Virus record (IMG/VR): IMGVR_UViG_3300040960_003708 | Coordinates: 1-23,349 of that record | DNA: 23,349 nucleotides | Direction: 5' to 3' (one strand) | Origin: a virus | In this document: piece after piece, positions 6,386 to 12,165 of the stretch | Numbering within the stretch: position 1 is the first letter of the stretch | Layout of the letters: each line of letters begins with the position of its first letter | Notes under the pieces: generated by a model | Told to the model about the DNA's origin: nothing | Seen by the model: the letters and a program-made list of their open reading frames with translations, nothing else | The model's database searches: none | Position numbers and translations under genes: made by a program

Positions 6386-7159
6386 TCAGCGGTAATTGAG
6401 GGTAAGTTTCTTACCTGTTAGGCAGTTAAACGCCTTGTGTTCGACGTTGCCTATACCGTCACGGACAAGCATATATTCCGCAATGGGTTTACCAATCCGT
6501 TTCTTGTTGACCTTGGCAGAGGTTAACCCTGCGATAGTATTGAGGTCTATGCCTCGTTTATCCGCAAGCCATTCAGCATCAGCCAAAGTGTTAAGCGCAC
6601 CGATAAACCAAGTCGATGATTGAGACGTCACGGTTTTCGGTACTTCTTGGCCTTTTTGAAATACGGTATGGACAATCAATCCATACTGACGCCCACCACG
6701 CAAAAGTTCACCTGCTCGGCCTGATAACTTGCCGGAAGTTTCGACACAAGACGCCAGTTCTTCTATCACCACATGCAACTGCGGTGCGTTCCCGTTGCCA
6801 ACCGCCCAAACAACGGAACTGAAAAATTCCAGTTCTTCTCCCGTTGCTCCATCTTTCGGGAGGTAGGCCAGCTTGAACGGCTTACGCGCTTTACGCGCCG
6901 CGACCAATGATTTGATAAAGACCACCCGTGAAGATGTGCCGTGACATTGTTGGCCTTGGAACTTACCGCCAGCATAGTTTTGGTAAGGGTCGAAGAACAC
7001 CGCTTGCGAACCTTTCGAAACAAGCCCTAAATGTTTAACGGCGGAAGTCTTACCGCCGCCAGTACCCGCCACATAAATCGTATGTTCGGCATCGAGAGAT
7101 GGGTTTGAGTTGACAGGGTTAGGCAAGGGGAGTTTAGGCTGCTTCTTTTTCGCCATCAT
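6386..7159 (-). CDS. Genome-packaging ATPase, P9/HerA-FtsK type
   Basis: The 257-aa P-loop protein has a clear Walker A (GTGGGKTS, residues 32-39), a Walker B-like strand with acidic pair (LHVVIEE, about 128-134), and a conserved region R-Q-Y-G then F-Q-K-G-Q-E-V-P (about 157-174). The last matches the glutamine/sensor region of packaging ATPases of PRD1, PM2 and relatives. These enzymes pump DNA into a preformed membrane-containing capsid. The size fits the short P9-type ATPases. SD AAAGGGGG precedes tandem ATGs, and the 5' end overlaps the preceding gene by 26 bp. With the double-jelly-roll capsid gene it forms the hallmark pair of this virus class. Confidence 0.85.
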   Translation of the reverse strand: MMAKKKQPKLPLPNPVNSNPSLDAEHTIYVAGTGGGKTSAVKHLGLVSKGSQAVFFDPYQNYAGGKFQGQQCHGTSSRVVFIKSLVAARKARKPFKLAYLPKDGATGEELEFFSSVVWAVGNGNAPQLHVVIEELASCVETSGKLSGRAGELLRGGRQYGLIVHTVFQKGQEVPKTVTSQSSTWFIGALNTLADAEWLADKRGIDLNTIAGLTSAKVNKKRIGKPIAEYMLVRDGIGNVEHKAFNCLTGKKLTLNYR

Positions 7160-7583
7160 CGCCCCCTTTGTCGGCTTCCGCTTGTTTGATTGCCTTGGCG
7201 TTTTTAACGGTGATACGCGTTGAAATCACAAGGCCAATCACAGCAATGACAAGCGTTGCTTCCTCTAGATATTGGAAGCCCTCCAACGCAACGGAACCAT
7301 ACTTTTTAAGGACGGGCACCGATGCTTGGATCACTTCATCTTTGCCTCTTTCGTCAAAGCTAAACTCAATCTCATTTAGAGAGCTAATCGCCTGTTCAGT
7401 TAGGTTAAACATGCTCGATAGGAGTAACTCGATCGTTTCGCTAGAATCGACTTCAACCGTTTCTTGTGTTTCGGTTTCTTGCGATTCAGTGCTTTCCTGT
7501 TGCTCTAGCTGTTTGATCACGTTCCCGAAGTCACCCCATTCACTGTCGTTCGCTGCTTCAGCAATCAAGTTTGATTCATCCAT
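7134..7583 (-). CDS. Membrane protein with acidic Glu/Thr-rich region (149 aa)
   Basis: Start at 7583 is chosen because GAGG lies 6 nt upstream. A longer reading to 7691 lacks support and overlaps the preceding gene. The chain has an acidic repeat-like segment (QQESTESQETETQETVEVDSS, about 28-48, written in part), amphipathic helices, one TM segment (ATLVIAVIGLVISTRITV) and a charged tail. Its start overlaps the zinc-ribbon gene by 8 bp and its end overlaps the ATPase gene. A virion membrane or packaging-portal role is possible. The family is not recognised. Confidence 0.6.
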   Translation of the reverse strand: MDESNLIAEAANDSEWGDFGNVIKQLEQQESTESQETETQETVEVDSSETIELLLSSMFNLTEQAISSLNEIEFSFDERGKDEVIQASVPVLKKYGSVALEGFQYLEEATLVIAVIGLVISTRITVKNAKAIKQAEADKGGDDGEKEAA

Positions 7584-8103
7584 GGCTAACCTCAGCTTGC
7601 TCTTGTGGTTGTTGTGGGCGAGGTTTGAGTCTTTGCCATATCCAAACCAGAAACAGCAGCACTCCAAACGCAATGGCAATGCGCTTACCACTCAAAAAGG
7701 GCGTTTTTGTGTCGGTTTCTTCAACGGTTGTTTCAGTGCTTTCAACCTTATCGGGCAAGGCTTGAGGCTCGTTTTCGCTAATCGTTAAAGGCTCGCTAAG
7801 AACCAGGGACTCTTCGGTTGAATCAACCGTTACTTCAACACTGGGCTCAATGACTTCCAACTCAGTAGTGACTAGGTTGGAGTCCTGCGTAACGTGCTTC
7901 TCAACAAAAGAATGCACTTCCTTACTCATTGGGCTGTTACCACATTTAGGGCACTTGTAGTAAAGCAAACCTAGGTTTCGGTTGTTCTTTGGCGGTTCGC
8001 CTAGTTCAATGAGTTTACCTTCACCGACTTGGTGAACGGTTGCCACGGATTGGCAAACCGGACAACCCAAGTAACCGCGCACTGGATTGGCAACTTTAGC
8101 CAT
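7576..8103 (-). CDS. Membrane-anchored zinc-ribbon protein (175 aa)
   Basis: An N-terminal zinc ribbon is defined by C14-P-V-C17 and C51-P-K-C54. A long acidic Glu/Thr/Val-rich linker (about 75-135) follows, then one TM helix (IAIAFGVLLFLVWIW) and a Pro/Gln-rich tail. Four-cysteine ribbons in phage proteins bind nucleic acid or stabilise a protein contact. A membrane-tethered ribbon just upstream of the packaging ATPase suggests a part in DNA packaging or genome attachment to the virion membrane. That role is inferred. It overlaps the upstream gene's stop (AATGGCTAA) and so is probably translationally coupled. Confidence 0.65.
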   Translation of the reverse strand: MAKVANPVRGYLGCPVCQSVATVHQVGEGKLIELGEPPKNNRNLGLLYYKCPKCGNSPMSKEVHSFVEKHVTQDSNLVTTELEVIEPSVEVTVDSTEESLVLSEPLTISENEPQALPDKVESTETTVEETDTKTPFLSGKRIAIAFGVLLFLVWIWQRLKPRPQQPQEQAEVSHG

Positions 8104-8410
8104 TATTCACCTCCTGTGCTGCGAATAGCTCGGCCTTGTCTGACTCAACGCGCTCACGGTATTTGCTGCGCGCTGTCGTGTTGATTTTCTCCAAGGATTT
8201 AATGTGATTGATAATGTCAGGTGATAGGCCAAGCGCCTCAAGTGAGAATTTACCCGTCATGAGCATCTTTGTTGCTTTGCCAATGATCTCTTTTGGATCG
8301 ATGTTTTCTAGCTTCTTCAAATCATTTTGAATCGCGTTAGATAGTTGGTCTGCTGCATCCAGTGCAGCCAGCGAGTTATCGCACTCTTGAATAGAAAGTA
8401 GTTTTGTCAT
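8096..8410 (-). CDS. Hypothetical helical protein (104 aa)
   Basis: This soluble, mostly alpha-helical, charged ORF contains AADQLSNAIQNDLKKLENID and LGLSPDIINHIKSLEKINTT. The leader before its ATG, including the AGAGG Shine-Dalgarno, is a near copy of the leader of the next gene upstream (19 of 20 bases). It has no TM segment and no recognised family. It is the second gene of a group of small genes preceding the packaging module and may be regulatory or assembly-related. Confidence 0.6.
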   Translation of the reverse strand: MTKLLSIQECDNSLAALDAADQLSNAIQNDLKKLENIDPKEIIGKATKMLMTGKFSLEALGLSPDIINHIKSLEKINTTARSKYRERVESDKAELFAAQEVNNG

Positions 8411-8415
8411 TTTGT

Positions 8416-8435
8416 CCTCTATCTCTCGACTGTGG
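8416..8435 (-). repeat. Leader repeat, copy 1
   Basis: Minus-strand CCACAGTCGAGAGATAGAGG lies 5 nt before the ATG at 8410 and includes the Shine-Dalgarno AGAGG. Its 5' part also encodes the last codons and stop of the 80-aa gene. The partner is at 8667-8686 with one mismatch. The equal placement relative to two start codons suggests duplication or a shared translational control site. Confidence 0.6.
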
Positions 8436-8661
8436 AATATTTGTAAGTCATTTTGGCAAGCGCATACTTTAAATCGATCACATCAGAAGGTGTGACTCGG
8501 TAGTCTTCTGTTGTGGCGTACATGACAATGGCAACTTCTATCATGCAGCATAAGAGCTTCACATCACGGTCACAGACTTGCTTGCGCCACTTGCGTTTTA
8601 TTTGTTTACACAGAGTAAGGCGTACCTTTTGTAACTCGCAATTATTGAGGTTTCTAGTCAT
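8419..8661 (-). CDS. Hypothetical Cys-containing basic protein (80 aa)
   Basis: This small basic helical ORF begins MTRNLNNCELQKVRLTLCKQ and continues with IKRKWRKQVCDRDVKLLCCM. Five cysteines fall in the N-terminal half, with no clear metal-ribbon spacing. The leader with AGAGG 5 nt before the ATG repeats before the following gene. A DNA-binding or regulatory role is possible because of the basic N-terminus, but no HTH is evident. Family unknown. Confidence 0.55.
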   Translation of the reverse strand: MTRNLNNCELQKVRLTLCKQIKRKWRKQVCDRDVKLLCCMIEVAIVMYATTEDYRVTPSDVIDLKYALAKMTYKYSTVER

Positions 8662-8666
8662 ATTTC

Positions 8667-8686
8667 CCTCTGTCTCTCGACTGTGG
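8667..8686 (-). repeat. Leader repeat, copy 2
   Basis: Minus-strand CCACAGTCGAGAGACAGAGG lies 5 nt before the ATG at 8661. It starts directly after the stop of the 50-aa gene, so here it is non-coding, unlike copy 1, which doubles as coding sequence. Confidence 0.6.
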
Positions 8687-8839
8687 TTAGTTGCTTAGAA
8701 CAGCACTGAATACGCCAACAAACGCCCACGCGTAGACAATTGCAGGGACGTTCTCAAACAACCTTGGGTTTTTGTTCATATCTCGCCCCATCCAGTAGCC
8801 AGCTACGAACATTACAAACATGCCAATTTTCCATTCCAT
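8687..8839 (-). CDS. Small two-TM membrane protein (50 aa)
   Basis: The start at 8839 gives MEWKIGMFVMFVAGYWMGRD, then a polar loop (MNKNPRLFENVP) and a second hydrophobic helix (AIVYAWAFVGVFSAVL). The longer in-frame reading (to 8953) overlaps the upstream gene throughout and is less likely, although the Shine-Dalgarno at 8839 (AGG) is weak. The protein is probably a virion or host inner-membrane protein. Family not recognised. Confidence 0.5.
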   Translation of the reverse strand: MEWKIGMFVMFVAGYWMGRDMNKNPRLFENVPAIVYAWAFVGVFSAVLSN

Positions 8840-8849
8840 GGATAGCAAC

Positions 8850-9053
8850 CTAATAAAGTGAATCGTTGGCGGCTTCCAACGGTGTAAGTTTGTGAAGAAC
8901 TTGAACGTTAAGCGCGTGCTGTTCTCCAGTGAGCTGGCTCGCGATACGTACAAAGCTAAAGGTTTGAGTTTGGGAGGTAGGAGGCAAAACCGCTTTTTGA
9001 TAAAGCGTGAGTTTGCTGCCTTGGTGATCTAGTTTTTGTTGGAGAATAGACAT
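8850..9053 (-). CDS. Hypothetical protein, first gene of the main operon (67 aa)
   Basis: The ORF starts MSILQQKLDHQGSKLTLYQK and ends ANDSLY, and contains a strand-rich QTQTFSFVRIASQLTG segment. AAGGA lies 7 nt before the ATG at 9053, favouring this start over one 30 nt upstream. A -10-like TATACT lies about 60 nt upstream. It opens the minus-strand gene series that leads through the packaging and capsid genes. Function unknown. Confidence 0.55.
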   Translation of the reverse strand: MSILQQKLDHQGSKLTLYQKAVLPPTSQTQTFSFVRIASQLTGEQHALNVQVLHKLTPLEAANDSLY

Positions 9054-9618
9054 TACTTGTTCCTTAACTGACGTTAGAAACAAGTCGGGAGGTATTACGA
9101 AATCATCGGTTCAAAGTATACGGACTTCCAACAGACACTGAAAGCGCGTTTTTTCATCTGTCCTAAAATCTCGCCTCTTCTTTCTGCCAGAATCGTCGCG
9201 CAGCGACAGTGTTTTAGAATCACGTCCAATTCACTTCTAGATGTAGAGTATCCATCCTTGCGCTGTGGTGGTGGTGCGCACCAATGAAGTAGCCCCTAGC
9301 TCTGCTAGGAAATGGCACTTCTATCCCCATAATCCCCGATTTTGAGGGGATTAAATATAAGATCTTTATTATAATTTATTAGTTAGGTAGAAAGGTAATG
9401 CGCTAATTCTCTCGTGCTATGCAATAAACCTATAAACTCCGTATGCACTAACAAATAATAAGTGCTTAGAACGCTGCACGTCCTGTAGATAATTTTTGAA
9501 TAATGAGAAAATATCAGTGGGGAAAACCGCCTTGTTGACAGTTCATTGCACACATAATAAACAGTGTTTTGCTTTGGAATTCGCGTAAGGCTCCGGAGCT
9601 AACCGGATAGACTGGAGA
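9054..9618. other. Non-coding region, candidate replication origin
   Basis: No plausible gene lies in these 565 bp. The region follows repA directly, where IncFII-type plasmids keep their origin. It holds a 12-bp palindrome TGGTGCGCACCA (9272-9283), a CCTAGC-TCT-GCTAGG hairpin (9295-9309), a 7-bp stem AATCCCC/GGGGATT (9331-9352), an adjoining A/T-rich stretch (9350-9385) that could serve as an unwinding element, a half-match AACCTATA (about 9427) to the late operator, and a GCTCCGGAGC palindrome (9590-9599). I found no perfect DnaA box. The origin assignment is an inference from position and structure. Confidence 0.4.
9114..9143 (-). promoter_or_regulatory. Candidate promoter of the main minus-strand operon
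   Basis: Minus-strand TATACT (9114-9119) is preceded after 18 nt by a weak -35 (TTTCAG, 9138-9143). Transcription would begin about 50 nt before the ATG at 9053. The weak -35 suggests a need for an activator. Confidence 0.35.
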
Positions 9619-10428
9619 TTATGCGGAGAATCCGCAGGAAACGAGCCTCGCATTGACCATACGATCTAGTTCGTTCCCATTTAATAGGAGGTGTTCACCG
9701 CGCTTTTTCATGCGGTTAAAGATGATTTGAACGGCTCTAGAGCGGTCGGTTATCTTTGATATCGTACGCTTCAAGCAACCTTGCGTGATGTTTTTCGTTC
9801 TACGCTCAATTGTGCCTTCCCACAATGTATTTCGAACCGTTAGCAAGCGTTCGTGAAGGTTCCAACCCGTATTAGCAAACGCTTTTTCATCAGCCTTTCT
9901 AAACGCACTTTCAAGTTTCATTCCGGCAGTTGGTCCAGCAAGATACCCAAAATCGTCCTCAACCTTATAGACTTGGTTATAAGGTAAGCCTTGTTCATCA
10001 AATACTAATCCGGCCTTGGGTTCTGTTGGATCTTTATCGCCAGTGAAAGCGGGAGTAATTACACGCATTTTAACCATAAGAGCGAGTAAGCGTGAAACCG
10101 TAGATTGATCAACACCAATCATTTCCGCTATTTGTCCTTGTGTGCCATTACTTGAAAATGTGCGCGTTTCTAAACAGACATTTGCAGCAATCCACATACA
10201 AAGACGCTTAAAGTTGTTACGGCGGTTCTGTTTTACGAATGTTTCGATACCATGATCGGCTTTGAGACGGTTTATAATGGAAGGATGGGATAGGGCGCCG
10301 TGCTTCATAAATACACGGAAAACGTCGGATTTGCCCTTGTGAAGATATGGTTGCTTACCATTAGCCGCAGCTTCTGCCGCGGCTTTGTTGTATTTGGTAA
10401 CAAGTTCTAAGTAATCCGACTGACTCAT
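9619..10428 (-). CDS. repA: Replication initiator, IncFII RepA-like
   Basis: The 269-aa protein has a basic N-terminus and a winged-helix segment (about 97-130, core TQGQIAEMIGVDQSTVSRLL) similar in layout to the DNA-binding domain of IncFII/IncB RepA plasmid initiators. A basic C-terminal half (RRTKNITQGCLKRTISKITD, then RMKKRGEHLLL) follows. Such proteins bind the origin and start theta replication. The Shine-Dalgarno is weak and the start lies 5 nt after the stop of the upstream gene, suggesting translational coupling, as known for tap-repA in IncFII plasmids. PM2 itself uses a rolling-circle initiator, so this is a different replication module attached to a PM2-type virion module. The family call is by remembered pattern. 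Confidence 0.6.
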   Translation of the reverse strand: MSQSDYLELVTKYNKAAAEAAANGKQPYLHKGKSDVFRVFMKHGALSHPSIINRLKADHGIETFVKQNRRNNFKRLCMWIAANVCLETRTFSSNGTQGQIAEMIGVDQSTVSRLLALMVKMRVITPAFTGDKDPTEPKAGLVFDEQGLPYNQVYKVEDDFGYLAGPTAGMKLESAFRKADEKAFANTGWNLHERLLTVRNTLWEGTIERRTKNITQGCLKRTISKITDRSRAVQIIFNRMKKRGEHLLLNGNELDRMVNARLVSCGFSA

Positions 10429-10433
10429 GGATG

Positions 10434-10778
10434 TTAAGCTGCCTCGCTAGTTTCAAGCAGCTTGTCTAACTCAGCATTGGCAACTTTGAAGAAGTCTACG
10501 ATTTCATTGATATCATCATCTAGACAGATCCCACTAATGACATGCAAATCGTATTTTTTCTCGATTTCAGTTGGGTTTCGTCGAATGTAACTCGGAAGAA
10601 CTGACTTATCGTAGCCGTCTATGTAGATAGACAAACCTACATGGTTTACATGCCCAGAGTAATCAAACAACACATCATGCTTAGTAGTGTTCGTAATATC
10701 GATTGAACGTTGCAGCAAATCTGATGTTAGGGCTCTGACTTTTTCTTGTTGGCGAGGGCTTTTACGTGCATTTGACAT
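10434..10778 (-). CDS. Hypothetical protein co-transcribed with repA (114 aa)
   Basis: The protein starts MSNARKSPRQQEKVRALTSD with a basic N-terminus. The middle is beta-rich (HDVLFDYSGHVNHVGLSIYIDGYD) and the C-terminus is an acidic helix (NEIVDFFKVANAELDKLLE). AAGGA lies about 9 nt before the ATG. It is encoded directly upstream of repA with a 5-nt gap and downstream of a long hairpin, so it may help control or assist replication. No family recognised. Confidence 0.6.
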   Translation of the reverse strand: MSNARKSPRQQEKVRALTSDLLQRSIDITNTTKHDVLFDYSGHVNHVGLSIYIDGYDKSVLPSYIRRNPTEIEKKYDLHVISGICLDDDINEIVDFFKVANAELDKLLETSEAA

Positions 10779-10823
10779 GATGATGATCCTTTGTTGATGA
10801 GTCTGGTCAATACTTAGGGTTCG

Positions 10824-10889
10824 GAAACATTCTTTTCAGACAGCCCCCAGAAGCGCTTCGAATCACTAAGGGGGCTTAAAGGATGTTTC
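10824..10889. promoter_or_regulatory. Long imperfect inverted repeat in the repA operon leader
   Basis: GAAACATTCTTTT and AAAGGATGTTTC form an outer arm with one mismatch, and AGCCCCC/GGGGGCT forms an inner 7-bp arm. A 5-nt bulge lies on one side and the loop contains the palindrome GAAGCGCTTC. It lies in the leader of the minus-strand 114-aa/repA operon. Such hairpins in IncFII-like plasmids are targets of antisense RNA controlling copy number. No T-run follows on either strand, so a simple terminator is less likely. It could also bind a protein. Confidence 0.5.
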
Positions 10890-10967
10890 GTGAAGTCTCC
10901 CGACTTGACGTTGTTCGAGTTTTTAGATCCAAACCTGAACGGAACAGATTAAAGATCATTTGAGTAT

Positions 10968-10996
10968 CTAGTGTCTAGTAGATGCTAGCTACCTAG
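10968..10996. promoter_or_regulatory. Cluster of four CTAG sites, candidate operator
   Basis: CTAG occurs at 10968, 10975, 10985 and 10993, within 29 bp, and a TAGCTA-type symmetry lies around 10985. CTAG is normally rare in enterobacterial and Vibrio DNA. The cluster lies 35 bp before the start of the HTH gene, in the divergent intergenic region shared with the repA operon. It could be an autoregulatory operator. Confidence 0.3.
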
Positions 10997-11030
10997 GAAC
11001 TGCGTTATGCTTAGTTGTGGAGGTAAAAAC

Positions 11031-11303
11031 ATGATTACCACGAGAGACTTACTAAACCGATTAATGGTTGAAAAACAATTGCTTAGCTTGCGTGAGGTTT
11101 CAAGATTCTTAGAAGTTAGCCATGGTACCGTTCATTTGTGGAGCAAAGGCGGAACAATGAGTGATGATATGGCTTGTGAAATCGCGGAAATGCTTGGTTT
11201 AGATGTAGAACTTACAATGTTAGCAATTATCGCTGAACGCTCTAAAAATCAGGGAGCAATTAACGCTTTAAGACGTCTGACAGATGATAAAAAGATTGCC
11301 TGA
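11031..11303 (+). CDS. Small HTH regulator, DUF3693-like phage protein
   Basis: The 90-aa protein begins MITTRDLLNRLMVEKQLLSL and contains a helix-turn-helix (about 22-45: LREVSRFLEVSHGTVHLWSK), then a helical region (SDDMACEIAEMLGLDVELTM) and a basic tail. This build matches the DUF3693 family of small phage DNA-binding proteins found in Vibrio phages. The start is set by GGAGGT 6 nt before ATG at 11031. It is divergent from the repA operon and ends in a strong terminator next to the inovirus junction. It is likely the repressor or lysogeny switch of the capsid-encoding element. Confidence 0.65.
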   Translation: MITTRDLLNRLMVEKQLLSLREVSRFLEVSHGTVHLWSKGGTMSDDMACEIAEMLGLDVELTMLAIIAERSKNQGAINALRRLTDDKKIA

Positions 11304-11311
11304 ATTATGGG

Positions 11312-11367
11312 GCAAAAAGTAAAGGTAACTGATTGATTCATATGGCTTAGTTACCTTTCTTTTTTGC
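11312..11367 (+). terminator. Long hairpin terminator at the end of the HTH gene
   Basis: GCAAAAAGTAAAGGTAACT pairs with AGTTACCTTTCTTTTTTGC, 17 of 19 positions, with an 18-nt loop. The inner 10 bp are perfect, and CTTTTTT follows the core stem. It ends 7 bp before the Xer site at 11375 and so forms the last recognisable feature of region A. Confidence 0.8.
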
Positions 11368-11374
11368 CTCCCTT

Positions 11375-11406
11375 GGTGCGCATTATGGGTGAGTGTTATG
11401 TTGAGT
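11375..11406 (+). other. XerC/XerD dif-like attachment site, left junction
   Basis: XerC arm GGTGCGCATTA (11375-11385), a 10-nt centre TGGGTGAGTG, then XerD-like arm TTATGTTGAGT (11396-11406), which matches the usual TTATGTTAAAT at 9 of 11. The first base of the XerC arm (G) differs from the A between the two copies, as expected if this arm came from the recipient replicon. Confidence 0.8.
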
Positions 11407-11509
11407 GGTTTGCCAACGGCCTAGAACGCCGAAAAGGTGGGCGGTGCGAACTGGCTCAGCCGAACTTGTTCGTGGTGCAGATGAGAGAGAATCGTTTTCA
11501 AGCGATAGC

Positions 11510-11538
11510 CCGTAACATAACACACATAATGCGCCACT
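11510..11538 (-). other. Inverted dif-like partner site (attP2-like)
   Basis: On the minus strand this reads AGTGGCGCATTA, TGTGTG, TTATGTTACGG: an XerC arm with one inserted G, a 6-nt centre and a XerD-like arm. It is inverted relative to the site at 11375-11406, with 103 nt between. On single-stranded phage DNA the two pair to form a stem with a 4-nt bulge in the central region. This is the arrangement used by CTXphi for Xer integration. Confidence 0.75.
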
Positions 11539-11541
11539 TTG

Positions 11542-11579
11542 AAAATGACATACCAGAGCTTCTAGTATGTCATTTTTTT
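11542..11579 (+). terminator. Terminator of the inovirus late operon
   Basis: AAAATGACATAC and GTATGTCATTTT form a perfect 12-bp stem with an 11-nt loop followed by a T-run. In the circular phage, and at the copy boundary, it lies downstream of zot and the mini-ORFs, so it ends that transcript. Confidence 0.85.
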
Positions 11580-11584
11580 ACGTA

Positions 11585-11751
11585 CCGAAATGTTCTGAAC
11601 GTGTTGCAGCGAGCATTTCGGGGAGGGGCCCGCTTGCGGGAGGGACCTCGAAAGCGCAGCAAAACCCCCGTCTAGTATTACGGGGGTAAATTCCACTGAA
11701 TCATCAGTGTTCGCCGTGTATTCGCAAGCGTAGCGCGCCAGTGTTTGAGCG
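11585..11751. other. Inovirus intergenic region, origin and packaging hairpins
   Basis: A series of hairpins: CCGAAATG/CATTTCGG (11585-11621), CCCGC-TT-GCGGG (11629-11640) and ACCCCCGT/ACGGGGGT (11664-11687), plus a TAGCGC/GCGCTA stem near 11733-11752. On the minus strand the C/G hairpin is followed by TTTT and may end the repressor transcript. In filamentous phages such hairpin clusters hold the strand origins and the packaging signal. Which hairpin does what cannot be told here. No gene is supported. Confidence 0.55.
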
Positions 11752-12102
11752 CTAGCGAGTCTTATCTGCTGAGAAGTTGTCTCTTGCTTTGTTACTTTGA
11801 TTTCTTAGGTACAAACCTTCTACCATTATCGAGAGTGACTCGATCTCTGATTCATTAAAGTCTCCAATTGCTGAACTTATTTTCTCTATTAGTCTTTCAT
11901 GTGGGCTTTGTTCCGTTCCCAGGACTTCATTTATTGAAACACCTAGCCGTTTAGCGATCATCATTAGCTCTGATGCCTTTGGTTCTGTCTTTCCTGATTC
12001 CCAGTTCATTACTGTTTTTGCTGATGCTCCGACTGATTTTGCCATCTCCAGCTGTGTGACTCCTTTTTCCTCTCGGAGTCTCTTAATGTTCTCGTTTAGC
12101 AT
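11752..12102 (-). CDS. rstR: RstR-like phage repressor, copy 1
   Basis: The 116-aa protein has an N-terminal XRE/HTH_3 domain (MLNENIKRLREEKGVTQLEM, then AKSVGASAKTVMNWESGKTEP) with the classic Q-x-x-x-A and W-E-x-G motifs. A C-terminal helical oligomerisation region follows. It is transcribed away from rstA and represses the divergent rstA promoter, giving immunity to related phages. Start 12102 is chosen because GAGGGG lies 7 nt upstream. An upstream GTG (12135) would lie before the transcript start predicted from the -10 at 12136-12141. Confidence 0.85.
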   Translation of the reverse strand: MLNENIKRLREEKGVTQLEMAKSVGASAKTVMNWESGKTEPKASELMMIAKRLGVSINEVLGTEQSPHERLIEKISSAIGDFNESEIESLSIMVEGLYLRNQSNKARDNFSADKTR

Positions 12103-12135
12103 GTTAAACCCCTCATTGAGTCCATGTTTTTTCAC

Positions 12136-12141
12136 ATTATA
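12136..12141 (-). promoter_or_regulatory. -10 element of the repressor promoter, copy 1
   Basis: Minus-strand TATAAT, exact consensus, about 34 nt before the repressor start. The -35 at 17-nt spacing (ATACTG) is weak. Confidence 0.45.
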
Positions 12142-12165
12142 AGGAGTGTTTTTTCATACAGTATC

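Larger units (their letters stand above)
835..11374 (-). mobile_element. Double-jelly-roll (PM2-like) plasmid-type prophage
   Basis: About 10.5 kb holding the P2-like capsid gene, P9-type packaging ATPase, a battery of virion membrane proteins, a lysis cassette, a RepA-like initiator and a divergent HTH regulator. Its size is close to the 10-kb PM2 genome. No integrase, transposase or tRNA attachment site is visible. The left limit is uncertain because the lipoprotein region (1-786) may belong to it, and the right limit is set by the Xer junction. The limits are inferred, not seen as repeats. Confidence 0.6.

Noticed and set aside
9272-9283. TGGTGCGCACCA resembling a XerC arm in the origin region
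   Set aside because: No XerD-like arm follows at 6-10 nt. It is a perfect palindrome and better explained as origin structure.
11364-11675. Plus-strand ORF of about 100 aa, with a second copy at 17408-17707
   Set aside because: It runs through both attachment-site arms, the late terminator and the origin hairpins, and no good Shine-Dalgarno precedes it. Its start differs between copies only because of the junction. It is most likely spurious.
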